A stretch of DNA of 64,000 nucleotides. Origin: Tetracentron sinense. Taxonomy: Eukaryota; Streptophyta; Magnoliopsida; Trochodendrales; Trochodendraceae. Location of the stretch: contig CM026557.1 in assembly GCA_015143295.1 (NCBI GenBank), positions 32,435,965-32,499,964 of the forward strand. Reading direction: 5' to 3'. Of this stretch, positions 12,401-23,014 are shown piece after piece; the first letter of the stretch is position 1, and every line of letters starts with the position of its first letter. The position numbers and the translations under genes are program-made. Under the pieces are notes generated by a model. It was not told where the DNA came from. It saw nothing but the letters and a program-made list of their open reading frames with translations, and did not search any database.

Positions 12401-13760
12401 TGGGATTTGGGCAGAGGTTCAACAGGGCAAGGCTATATTTAAACCGGGATTTGGGCAGAGGTTCGACTAAGCGAGGTTATATTTGAATTGGGATTTGGGG
12501 AGGGGTTCGTCTAGGCAAGGCTATATTTAAACTGAGATTTGGGCAGAGGTTCGACTAAGCGAGGTTATATTTGAACTGGGATTTGGGCAGGGGTTCGACT
12601 AGGCGAGGCTATATTTAAATTGGGATTTGGGCAGACGTTCGACTAAGCAAGCAGTCTGAGCAGTTAAATAACTTAAAAACAATTTTTTAAAATGATTTAA
12701 ACTACTAAAAGACAAAGCAAGACAGAGTTTTTTAGAAAAGTTACCTTCCGGAAAATCTGAAAAAATTTCTAAAAAGGGGTCCCGAGAATCGACCCTTCGC
12801 AATTGACGTTCTCGGGAATCCGGAGCGCTACGAGGAGTTTTAAAGAAGAAAAAGGAGAGAGGAGTGAGAATGGATCAAAAATGAGAGAAGTGAGGGGGGG
12901 TACTTATAGTTTTTCAAAACAAGGAGGGTGCTACTTATAGTAGCGCCCCTATTGGATGAAATCCCCGAATAGTGAGGCGGCACTGAACAGTAAGGCGGTA
13001 AAAGGGTGCCACCTGGGGTGGGCGCTGTTTGAAGTAGCATCCCCCCCCCCACTAATTTTTTTTAAAATCTGCTGACACGACCTGGACCGGTCTGACGGGG
13101 GCCCAATAAGGGCTGGGTGCTACTTGAAGTAGCGCCCCCTTTAGGGGCTCAAAAATCTTTTTTTTTTTTTAGGTGCCACGTGTCGCGCTCCAAATGGTTG
13201 AAAACTGATTCTTGCGTTTTAAGCCTGTTTTAACCCAGAAAATAGTTAAAATTGAACTGATAAAATTCAAAAAATATTTTAAATAAAATGTGAATTTTTT
13301 AGTACTTTTTAGGGGCATTTTGGTCATTTTATACTCTATGGGCATTTTGGTCATTTTCTACCATTTTAAGTTCAATTTAATCCCAAAAATAGCCAAAATT
13401 CATCAAAAAATTTGTAAAATAATTTTGGACAAAATGAAAATTTTTTAACACTTTTACAGGGGTATTTTGGTCATTTTTCACCCTAGGGGTATTTTGGTCA
13501 TTTTTTACCTGAGGGATATTTTTGGAAATCGAAGCATGTGGCAAGAGGATTTTTGAAAGGGTTTTTAATAGTATAAAAAGAGACTAGAGGGGTGCAAAAT
13601 TGGGGTGCTTACAATTTGCTTTTGATATATCGAAATTTTATTACTTTCATTTTGGAGACTCGTGTTATATGTCTTGTATGTCATAGGATTAAGCAGGTTG
13701 AAGAAATGTGATGGACCCAAAGTCCCATCATGTCCAAGGTGGGATTTTGGGGTCGCTACA
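9419..13760 (+). mobile_element. Tekay/Del LTR, interrupted by a nested solo LTR
   Basis: The LTR starts TGTAGAGTCCCAGACC right after the purine tract and ends GGGGTCGCTACA at 13760. Without the nested insert (11420-13613) it is about 2.15 kb. A cluster of GATCGATCGG palindromes occupies about 9561-9775 and a TATAAATA box lies at 9834. A (GT)n run sits at 10467-10497. It is followed at 13765 by a primer-binding site and gag sequence, so this one LTR is joined to internal regions on both sides. Confidence 0.75.
11420..13613 (-). mobile_element. Nested solo LTR, hairpin family copy C
   Basis: On the minus strand it runs from TGTAAGCACCCCAATTTT (13613) to GGTACTCACA (11420), about 2.19 kb, with TG..CA ends. 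It is flanked by ATTCG (11415-11419) and ATTTG (13614-13618), a 5-bp target duplication with one change. Hairpins lie at 12926-12949 and 13115-13138 (arms GGGTGCTACT and AGTAGCGCCCC). A degenerate TAGGGTTTAACT tract fills about 12100-12360, followed by repeats of TTTGGGCAGAGGTTCGACT to about 12640. The phrase GGTGTTAGGCACCCC and GAGTCGCCACC near 11500-11620 are shared with copy B. Gypsy, probably Tat/Ogre-like. Confidence 0.7.
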
Positions 13761-16700
13761 GAGGTGGTATCAGAGCTCAAGGCATTAGAGTCTTTAGGGC
13801 TAAGGTATTAGGTTTAAGAATAAGGAAATTGACCTAAGTTAGGGAAGCAACATCAAGTTAGGATTTAAGTTGAGTTATAGGATTGAGTATGTGAATTGAA
13901 TGCTTCATGAAATTGTTTCTAAAAGATGATTGGTTTCTGATTTACTTCAGGACATCATCATGAGAAAAGGTGCGAGAAATAATAGGAATAGAGGGGGTAG
14001 TGTAACTAATGGGGATACCCCAGAGGGTGCCTGCCACCCAATGAAAGTCGGGCTATGGAGGCTATTGCAGCAGCCATGGCTCGATAGGCTGAAATTATGA
14101 CACAACAGACTACCTTGTTAGTAGCTGGGCAAGCCAGGCAAGAGAGGCCAGCTGAAGTCCACTCACCCCGACATCACGGAGTGGAAGCATTCAGGAGGAT
14201 GGGTCCCCTAGCTTTCTGTGGGAATACTGATCCTATTGTAGTAGAGCGGTGGATCATGTAGTTAAAAAAGATAGATATTCTCTGTACTTGAGCCTACTGA
14301 GGATTAGAGAGTGAAGTAGACCTCCTTTGTCATGGAAGGTGAGGTTGAGCATTGGTGGAGGGCCGCAGTCAGGAAGAGGAAGGACAGCCATAGACATAGG
14401 GTGTAGAACCCCGGATCTTGATGGCCATGTACGACGAATGATATCATATACTAAAGCATGTAAGAATGTATTTATGGTGTATGGGTGTTTGGAATGAAAT
14501 AGGCAAGAGTATAGAATACTCTTGAGTATTGACAAGGGTTATACCTTGGCATACCCTCGACTCTAAATAGCCCTAGCGTTCACACCGCTCGTCGGAATCA
14601 AGCGATTCTTGGATTTTTGGAAAGGTAATTGAACCCTCTTCGGGGTTCATGTTGATCACTTGTCTTGGTTTTGAGTTGGTGTTAGGTCAAAAGACCGATT
14701 TCTGAAGTCGGGTCGGTTTAAAATCTGGATTGACGAAACCCAATTTCGGATCAATCAAGTTTAGGGGCAAAATGGTCTGAGAAAAAGGAAGAATTGGAAG
14801 TTGTGAAAAACATGAAAGTTGTTCTCCTTTGAAAGACGAATCCAACGCAAGTTGAATCGTCAAAATCGTACAAGCGAGTCAAAAGTTATGGCCGAGATAC
14901 GAAAATGCAAAAATGCTGAAGCTTTCTGCAAAAGTTGCGATCGCTCGTAGGGACCCTACGAACGATCGTAGCGGAGCTACGAACGATCGTAGAGTTGCTA
15001 CGATCGATCGTAAAGCCCCAGAAATGCTGGAAACTCTCGGGTGAAACTTCGATCGATCGTAGAAGGCTACGATCAATCGTAAATCGCTACGAACGATCGT
15101 AGATACGCGATTTTACTTTCTTGGATGCGATTTTTTAGGGGTTTTTCACCCCTTACACTATAAATAGAAGACTTTAGGAGGGTTTTTGGGTTACCCTAAA
15201 CCAAGGAGAGTTCCTAGAAAGAGAAGGAAAGGATCTTGAGCATTCCAAAGAGGGTTTTGCTTGAAACCAAGAAGAGCTTCAATCAAGAGTTGGATCTTCC
15301 CCAAATCAAGCTTGGATCATTCAAATCAAGTGAGGATTTCTCAAGGGGTTTCTTCAACCTAGAAATTGATCCAAAGAGGTTAGTAAACTACTATCTAGCC
15401 TTGTTATCATACAAAGATGATTCAAATAGGTGATTTTAATTCTATTATGATACAAATAGGAAGTGTGGAAATTTGGGTGAACTAGATCATGAATAAACAA
15501 TCAAATAAGGTTTTACAAATTGGGGGTTTTTCAATAACAAGGATGAATATGGCTAAACTTGTAAGAAAATTGTAATACCTTTAAATGAACCATGATTTTA
15601 AGTATACTATGATGCAATGACAAACAAGGGATTTTGGGTGAACTTGATTATGTTCAAATAAGCAAATAAGGATTTAAGATTTTGGGGGTTTTCCAATAAA
15701 ATGGTGAATATGACTATAAGTGCAAGTAAGTGTTAATATCCTCCAAGGAATCATGATTTTAAGTGTGATATGATGAATTAGGCTTAGAAGCCATGATTGT
15801 TATGATGTGACGCAATGAATGAAATGTTCTACATTCTAGAATTGTTTAAGTATGTTATGATGCTAATATACCTTGTATGAACCATATGAGTTACTTAAGG
15901 TCTTCAAGTATACTATAATGATCATTATGTCTTGCATGAACATGTTTAATTAGTTAAAGCTTTCCACATAGATGTTATAATGCTCACAAGCACTCTACGC
16001 ATGATAAGTATTGCACGACCGTGGTTTTTCTCATAAGCATGAATTTTCAAGAAAACATAAGAGGATTTTCAAAGGCATTCATAAGTAAGAAGCATACATG
16101 CATAAGCATAGACTAAGCCAAACTTTGGGTTGGCATTCTAAGATCGGTTACTTCACGCTCACAAGGATCAAGTCTAGATCTTGCATGAACTCCACGGATC
16201 ATAATTCTCGCAAGGCTTTTCAAGAACTCATAAAAAACTCACAAGTCTAAGATCTTGCATATGTCTCCAAGGAGAACAAGCTCACAAGGATCATAAGCTC
16301 ACAAGAAGCTCACAAGTACTCATAAGCTCACAAGAAGCTCATAAGCTCACAAGTACTCACAAGCTCACAAGAACTCTAAGCTCACAAGAACTCATAAGAA
16401 AACACGAGGCTCACAAGCATTCATAAGAACTCATAAGCATACATGAGAGGGTTTGTTTTCCATGAAAAGAACAAGTTTTTATGAAAGGTTTTTCCCGACG
16501 GGTTTTAAGCATGGATTTTGGTGATTTGTATTCTTTTACGCACTGTATAAAATATTGTGATTATGATAGCATTGTTAGCTAGTAGATTTTGCTCGCTGAG
16601 TATTCCATGCTCAGCCGTACATGTTATGTCGGCAGGTACACGGACTCCATTTGACATCTATGATCAAGGGCCCTGGATAGAGGAGGATTATGGCGAGGAG

Positions 16701-17440
16701 GAGCCATATGTAGAGCCTCAGGAGGAGGCAAATGACTTAGACCACTGGCCCTTTTAGAGTGATTACATAGAGAGAGAGAGAGAGTATTATCATTTTGTAT
16801 TTTGATAAGTGGGCATGTCCACCTTTACTTTTGTGATGTATGTACAAACTTGGAATACACAACATGTATAGAAAAGAAATTTTTGGATTACGCTTCCGCA
16901 CATTGGTTTAAGCTTCCGCCTTATTCATGATTATGTTTATCATGACTTGGATGTTATTACAGGATGGTTTGGTATCGGATATGGCACATCACGAGCCAAA
17001 GTATCCCTAACTCCCAGGGGGTATTTTGGGTCGCGACATAGGGAGAGTTCCTCGATATCTTCTATGAGCAGTGCTTCCCGACTTCAATGAGAGAGCTGAA
17101 GGAGATTGAGTTCTCCACTCTACAGCAGGGGAGCATGTCGGTGGCCGAGTATGAGACCAAGTTTGCTGAGTTGTCTAGGTTCACGCCCCATTTGATCACA
17201 ACGGAGAGCATGAAGGCAAGGAGATTTGAGAGGGGTCTCAGAGACTACATCCAAGATAGGGTTGAGATACTACGTCTTGGGACTTGCTAGGAAGTTAGTG
17301 AAAGAGCTTTAATTGCCGAGAGGAGATCGGCATAATTTTTTAGGAAGAGAAGAATGCAGGCAGATAGACAAAGCCAGCAGGACAAGAGGCCAAGGACATC
17401 AGGTCCTATGCCGATTGCTAGGCCAACCCCGTATCAAGAT
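13761..17440 (+). mobile_element. Tekay/Del internal region: primer-binding site and gag, split by a solo LTR
   Basis: TGGTATCAGAGC at 13765-13776, complementary to initiator-Met tRNA, directly follows the LTR end at 13760. Gag-type sequence continues to 14401 (peptide RMGPLAFCGNTDP near 14200) and resumes at 17044 (MRELKEIEFSTLQQGSMSVA near 17087, then YETKFAELSRFTPHL). The two pieces are parted by the solo LTR 14402-17038. No pol follows; unrelated sequence starts near 17440. Broken fossil. Confidence 0.7.
14402..17038 (+). mobile_element. Solo LTR with perfect 5-bp target duplication
   Basis: TGTAGAACCCCGGATCTTG opens it and TTTTGGGTCGCGACA closes it, 2,637 bp. TAGGG stands on both sides (14397-14401 and 17039-17043), so insertion was into a gag gene, followed by LTR-LTR recombination. 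CGATCG-type palindromes cluster at about 14939-15112, a TATAAATAG box lies at 15159, and the U5-side holds a degenerate CTCACAAG/CATAAGCT repeat from about 16010 to 16440. Gypsy Tekay-like. The intact target duplication argues for moderate age. Confidence 0.8.
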
Positions 17441-18240
17441 TTGTTTTTCATTCGTAAATTATCTCATTTTATAGCTGATGAAAAATTATGGTCGTTGGAA
17501 AAGCATTTAATGCAAAAATGGTCATTGAAAACTAGACGTTACAATGCATTTAATGTCTATCCCGAGCAAATCAGTCAACTGGTTTTGGCAATCCAGTGGT
17601 CTGGTTTGTTCTAAACCATTTCCAGAAAGTTTACAGTATAATCATTCAACTGGTTTTGTAACCCAGTAACAGCTGATCGAATGGATTTGCAAATGAGGTT
17701 ATTCATCATACAGAGCATGAATCAGGCGACTGGATTTGAAAATCCTGAAGAATCAATCGACTGGTTTTCTAATTTTTTTAGAAAACTCAATTTTAACAAC
17801 CCTAGATGATGTGATAGGTCAACTAACTTGATTTTATCATGATTTGGATCATTCTTTATGATGTCTAAGGACCTTATAAAGATATGCAATTATGTTCTTA
17901 AAGATCCTATAGTCAATCTAGGTCATTGATCATTCAATCATCAAACTTTGAGGACTTTTTACATAAGTCGCACTCTCAAAATAAAAAATCAAGCATTAAA
18001 CCTTCTTGTGAGAGTTGCTCTTCAAACTTGATCTTGGATCTTCTTCATTGGTTTCATCTTCGTGATCTTCCAAGATTGCTACAAATAAGACTTCATCTTC
18101 TAGTCTTCTTTGGTTTCATCTTCTTCATGACATGAGTTTAACTCTTTTTTGCTTTAAATTTGCTTGATCTTCAACTTCATTTTTCTTTGGTTTCATCTCA
18201 TTTTGGATTGATATTCTCAACCTGGAAATAAAATAAGACA
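17441..18240 (+). mobile_element. Unassigned repeat, possibly a Copia LTR fragment
   Basis: There are no protein matches. A word like CAACTGGTTTTG recurs near 17576, 17645 and 17755, each with a diverged flank, similar to the palindrome-rich U3 zones of nearby LTRs. The second half is rich in CTTCATCTTC-type sequence. The left edge coincides with the end of gag sequence. The family is a guess. Confidence 0.3.
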
Positions 18241-19369
18241 CAAATCGTTGCTCGATTTAACTCAATTTATTTCAAATTACGAAAGCATATTATCTATATA
18301 ATTTGAAACTAATCTGAGGCCTTGCTTTAAGTGATGAAGTCGTTGGTACAAAGTTTCAACATAATTAGTGGGTAGAAACTTGACTTCAATGATAGCCTTC
18401 ATGCGTCTCCATGTAGAAATTCACCACCTTCCTTCAATCTCACGATTCTCTTGCAAGGTTTTCCACCATATCAATGCATGACCCCTCAATGAGTTTACAC
18501 AAATCTAATTTTTTGTAAGTCCGACATGTTCTTCCATTCAAAGAAAGACTCCACATTTTCTAACCAATCGATAAAGTCATCGGTTATAGTTGTCTTAAAA
18601 ATTTTGAAATATATACTTGAATTTCTCTTTGGCTTCTTTTTAAAGCTCCATATTTCTTTTGGGTGAAATTCGCCGCCTTCCTTTAAAGTCATTGGTTGAC
18701 TTTTTAAAGTCAACGGTGATAGTTTTTCAATTGAGTAAGTCTCAACCGGATTTCCTCAAATTTAGGGATATTGTTGGGACAATATCCTCTTTCTCAACTA
18801 CCATGGGCACCACAATCTCTTCCTAGAGCAGCCATCGTGCGTATCGTAACATATTTAGGCATTACACGAACCTGCTCTAGTACCAAATGATACAGTTCAA
18901 AAAAAAAAAAAAACTGCAGCAATCAATCAAACATTCACAAAGATTGAAGAAAAAATGCTAGACTCCAAGGTCTTCTGCAATGATAGTACTTCATAATTTG
19001 ATTTTTTAAGGACAACCCCCTTGATTAAATAGGCAACAAGAGACACATTGAATAAGTCTTGATAATGATTTCTACAAGTAACTAGGTAATAACTAAAAGT
19101 TTCTACAATTAACTAGGCATTGGTAATGACTTCTATAAGTTATTAGGTAAGAATTAAATTAATCTACAAGAACTAGGTAACAAGTAACTAGAAAAGTGTA
19201 ACTTCCTAGGATTAACTTTCAAGATAGCTCATTACTACAAAGGTAGTCATGTGGACTTGGGCTTTTTTAGAACAAAATCTCTTTAATTACTCTCAGATTT
19301 GGCTCTCTCGTGGACTTGTGTCAAACTTTGACTTTACCCATCAATAGAGAACCGAATGCTCCTGCATCA
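18240..19369 (-). mobile_element. Ty3/Gypsy fragment: 5' LTR, primer-binding site and gag start
   Basis: Read on the minus strand, an LTR runs from TGATGCAGGAGCATTCGG (19369) to CTGTATCA (18888), about 482 bp. It is directly followed by TTTGGTACTAGAGCAGG, a Met-tRNA type primer-binding site. A gag-like peptide at 18713-18495 contains DFIDWLENVESFFEWKNMSD, typical of Gypsy gag. No pol or 3' LTR is present. Broken fossil. Confidence 0.6.
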
Positions 19370-19469
19370 TTTTTTTAACAAGGCCTTATAGATAGCCCGA
19401 ATGAAAGCACAAACAAAAAGAGAGGGGCAAAGTGGAAAGGGGGGAAGAAGCAATGTCGTCATGCATTAT

Positions 19470-21260
19470 AGATATTAAAATTTTCTAGGGCCTTACTATT
19501 ATTTTAAAGTAAATAAATTTGAGTAAATCTATAACAATCATCAATAAATGTGATAAAATATTATTTTCATCATTCTATAGTAATTACATAAAATAAAAAA
19601 TATCATAATGAATTAAGTTTAGTATACCTAAATTTCTTTCAATGTTATGAAAAGTTTTTTTAATTAAATAGTCACATTTATTAACATTTCAATTTTCATG
19701 TATAAAAATTATATTAACTTAGCCATACTTTCATGTATTGATAATTAATATGATCTAATCTAGCATGTCATAAATTAAAAGTGTCAACAAAGTAAGAATT
19801 TCATTTCATTACATTTGATTTGAACAACCCTCCTAAGGCATATACCTTTTCAATAAAAGACTCATTCTTAGACAACATAAACTTGTCAAATTTGAATATC
19901 ACCTTTTAAAGCCATGCTTATTAATAAGGTGGCAAATACAAGATCTTCGTAATTAAAAAAACATTTTCATTCAAATATATGTATAGATTTAGCAGAAGTA
20001 TAGTTAAGTACTCTTGGCCATTGAAGAATTTTTCATATAGACCACTTGGGTCATCAATTGCCTTTTATAAGAGAAGAATTTGACACAATTATTGCACACA
20101 CATCTGGCTGGTAGCACCTGTGTCCACCCATTAATCTTTTTCATCTCCTAACATATTCACTTCAGATGAAATTGTAATCAATTTCTCTTCAACTAGATTT
20201 GCTTGACTTGAAATGTCGATAATCCATTTCAAAGTTGCAAAGTTTCTCGCAATGGTAGAAATCCCCCTTATCTAATTTCTTGTTCTTTGTATTCATTTCA
20301 CCTTTCTATTAGTTGGAGTGTTTAGTTTTCTATTTCTTCTTGCTTGGTTCATCATCATTTTCAACTAGATTTGCCTTTGAAACAAGTTTGAATTGCTCAT
20401 CAATTTTTTTCCTTAGCATTACCACTCACTACAAGAAAAAGGACTATTAACGACGGATCTAAATCGTCACTAATAGTCAAATATCCATTGCTAATATTTT
20501 TGAAGATCTTCAATTCGAAGATGCTAAGGAGGTCTTCCATTAGCATCTCCTCACTACCTTATTTAAGAACTTTTCTATATTTTTTCATAGGAGTGCTAGC
20601 TTTGCAATGATTGCTTTGATAACAAAGAATTTCTTGAAAGTTGCTCTTCGGGAATTAGGTTGTTGATGATAACTTGAAATTCATTAACTTAGTCAAATAT
20701 CGGTTTAGAATCTACTATATAAAATTGACTTACTAGATATGATCGACATCCTACATACTCATATTTGTACTTCTTTTCAAGTGTTTCCCATATTTTGTTG
20801 CTATTTTTATAAATTGAAAGTCAACAAAGAGAGTTCACAAAGTAGTTGACGATGTGCCTACGGTATGTATAATCATCAGTTTCTCACTTCTTTTTTTCCT
20901 AGATTTCATTAATGGTTGAACTTTCTACGACAACAGGGCAAATACTATTTAATGTATGTGCTACACTAAGGGTTAGATCTTCTGCTACCACCTTTTGAAA
21001 TGTGCTCCATCAAAAAATTTAGCCTTAGCTAGATGTTACTTTCTTTAAACCATTATTCTTCTCCACACAAGTTAAAAAGAGTCCAACGAATAAGGTTCCA
21101 AAATCCAACAAACACAACTTCAGATAATATTTAATGAGTTCATTTGTTATATTGAACGCTCATTCCAGAACACTAATGATCTTCAAGAATGCTCAACTAG
21201 ACAAAAACATTAAAAAAAGAGATAAGACAAAGAATAATGTTAGGTATTTATCCCTATGAA
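19470..21260 (-). mobile_element. Ty1/Copia gag to early integrase region (fossil)
   Basis: On the minus strand, 21000-20580 resembles the Copia gag family (KIWETLEKKYKYEYV near 20790), followed near 20350-20180 by a lysine-rich and zinc-knuckle-like zone. Around 19770-19620 come pieces like the start of Copia integrase (HARLDHINYQYM). LTR-like non-coding sequence with a purine leader occupies 21260-21580. Heavily broken and old. A CACTA end lies inside it at 20427. Confidence 0.5.
20427..20565. mobile_element. CACTA transposon terminal fragment
   Basis: CACTACAAGAAAAAGGACTA at 20427 is the canonical CACTA terminal inverted repeat. It is followed by subterminal ACGACGGATCTAAATCGTC-type palindromic repeats. 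The partner end was not found; Copia-like sequence resumes by about 20570. Confidence 0.55.
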
Positions 21261-21580
21261 GAGATCCTTTTATAAAGGTTCAGGCAACTCTTTGAAGAAA
21301 AACAATATCACTCTAAAGAGTTACCAAAACCGAAGAATACGAACATCTAGTAAAGAGTTGTAGACCAAAGGAAAGAGACAAAAAAATAACAATCAGGACT
21401 GTTTTGAAATATTCAAACAAAATCTTTACATAAAAATATACAAATATTTTACTAGAACCTAACCCCTCAATCCGACACGGCACGACATGTGTGTGAGTTT
21501 GAGCATAGATTGGGCACAAGGGGTGTAAGGGGTTAGATACAATTTTAATGCCCTTTGAAAGGTCCAAGCCTTCATCCAAC

Positions 21581-22300
21581 TCTCATCTATTATTTATATT
21601 ATAAAGAAATAAGACTTTCTCCCTTTGCTCTCTAAACTCCCATGCCTTCAATCCTATAAGTTCTATTTTAAAAATGACACGTGACTTTTCTCTTTAATCT
21701 CAATCGTTCAAGTTTTGGACCCACTATCTCATCCTAAAGCCCTCTCTATTTCCACTATTGTAAAGTCCTCTCTTATTTCCAACTCTTACGAGTAGGTTTG
21801 GGACCCACTATCTCATCATAGAGCCATGCCTTCAATCCTATAAGTTCTATTTTAAAAATGACACGTGACTTTTCTCTTTAATCTCAATCGTTCAGGTTTT
21901 GGAGCCACTATCTCATCCTAAAGCCCTCTCTATCTCCACTATTGTAAAGTCTTCTCTTATTTTCAACTCTTACAAGTAGGTTTGGGACCCACTATCTCAT
22001 CATAGAGCCCTCTCTATCTCCACTATTATAAAGTCTTCTCTTATCTCCAACTCTTAGGTGTATTGATTTAAGTTTAATACTAAAAGATTTATGATTTTCT
22101 ATTGAATATTATTAAAATAATAATTTATTATTATTTTAAAATCAGTTAATTAATACAAATAATAATGTCTATCAAATAAAAATAAAATTTATTAAATACT
22201 CTTAAAATATTTTACTTAATATGTAAATAAAATAATAATATTATTTAATTTTATATGTTTTTAAATTATTACCCATGCATGGCATGGGGTCTCCACTAGT
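21581..22300 (+). mobile_element. Non-autonomous Helitron, near complete
   Basis: The left end TCTCATCTATTATTTATATT is a diverged Helitron 5' terminus (compare the intact one at 460). The right end has the diagnostic 3' structure: a 7-bp perfect stem CCCATGC/GCATGGG with a 3-base loop (22272-22288), 7 bases, then CTAGT (22296-22300). A segment of about 185 bp containing ATGCCTTCAATCCTATAAG is duplicated in tandem (about 21641 and 21826). No rep/helicase coding is present. Same family as 1-460, inverted. Confidence 0.75.
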
Positions 22301-22714
22301 ACATATATGCAAGATAAAACTAAACTGAAAACTCAGTGCAGTAGTATTTAAAATTCAATACAAAACCACACTTATGCACCAAATATTTTTAAATATCCAA
22401 CAAAAAACAGATCTGGGAAAGTCAAAACCTTTCTCTTCAGCCAAAAAATCCCTTGACTAGTAAGTTCTCGCCCTAAAAAAAAACGCTTTATTTACAATCC
22501 ATCCCCCTACTCTTATTTTTAAGCTCAAGCGGTTAATGTAGCTTTCTTGAATCACCAGTTCCGTCTAAGGCCGCAGCAGTAACCATGAAACTTCTTCAAT
22601 GTATTGCTCCATGCACCTTCCTCACATTATTGCCCATTGAAACAATTCTTTTGGAGATCCAATCACAGCAAATTGCGATTGAACACGGGGAGAGTTCAAT
22701 CGCACAAATAACTC

Positions 22715-22950
22715 AACATGTGTCCCTGTTCACCCCTATTAACAGTGGTTAAGATTCACTAATCTTTAGGGTTCAACAATCTAACCTTGGTTTTTAGAAC
22801 AAAAATATTAATCCAAAGGGTTATAAATTCTTAATTAGAGTTAAAAGTTTTTTTTTAATAAAAACCAAGGTTAGATTATTGAGCCCTAAGGGTTAGTAAA
22901 TCTTAACTACAGTTAGTAGGGGTTAAAAGGGACACGGGTTGACCTATGGA
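22715..22950. mobile_element. Foldback MITE in the MED15 3' flank
   Basis: Two arms face each other: left GTGGTTAAGATTCACTAATC then TCTAACCTTGGTTTTTAG, right as its reverse complement (AAAACCAAGGTTAGATTATT then AATCTTAACTACAGTTAG). They are joined by an AT-rich centre. It ends about 65 bases beyond the MED15 stop codon, so it probably lies in the 3' UTR or just after it. Confidence 0.6.
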
Positions 22951-23014
22951 TGCGATCGTGATTGGCTGTGTTTCGATCTCATTCTGTTGATAGGAAATGT
23001 GGTCTGCAAGATGA

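Noticed and set aside
16010-16440. CRISPR-like or satellite array of CTCACAAG words
   Set aside because: Spacing is irregular, there are no spacers, and the words lie wholly inside a plant solo LTR.
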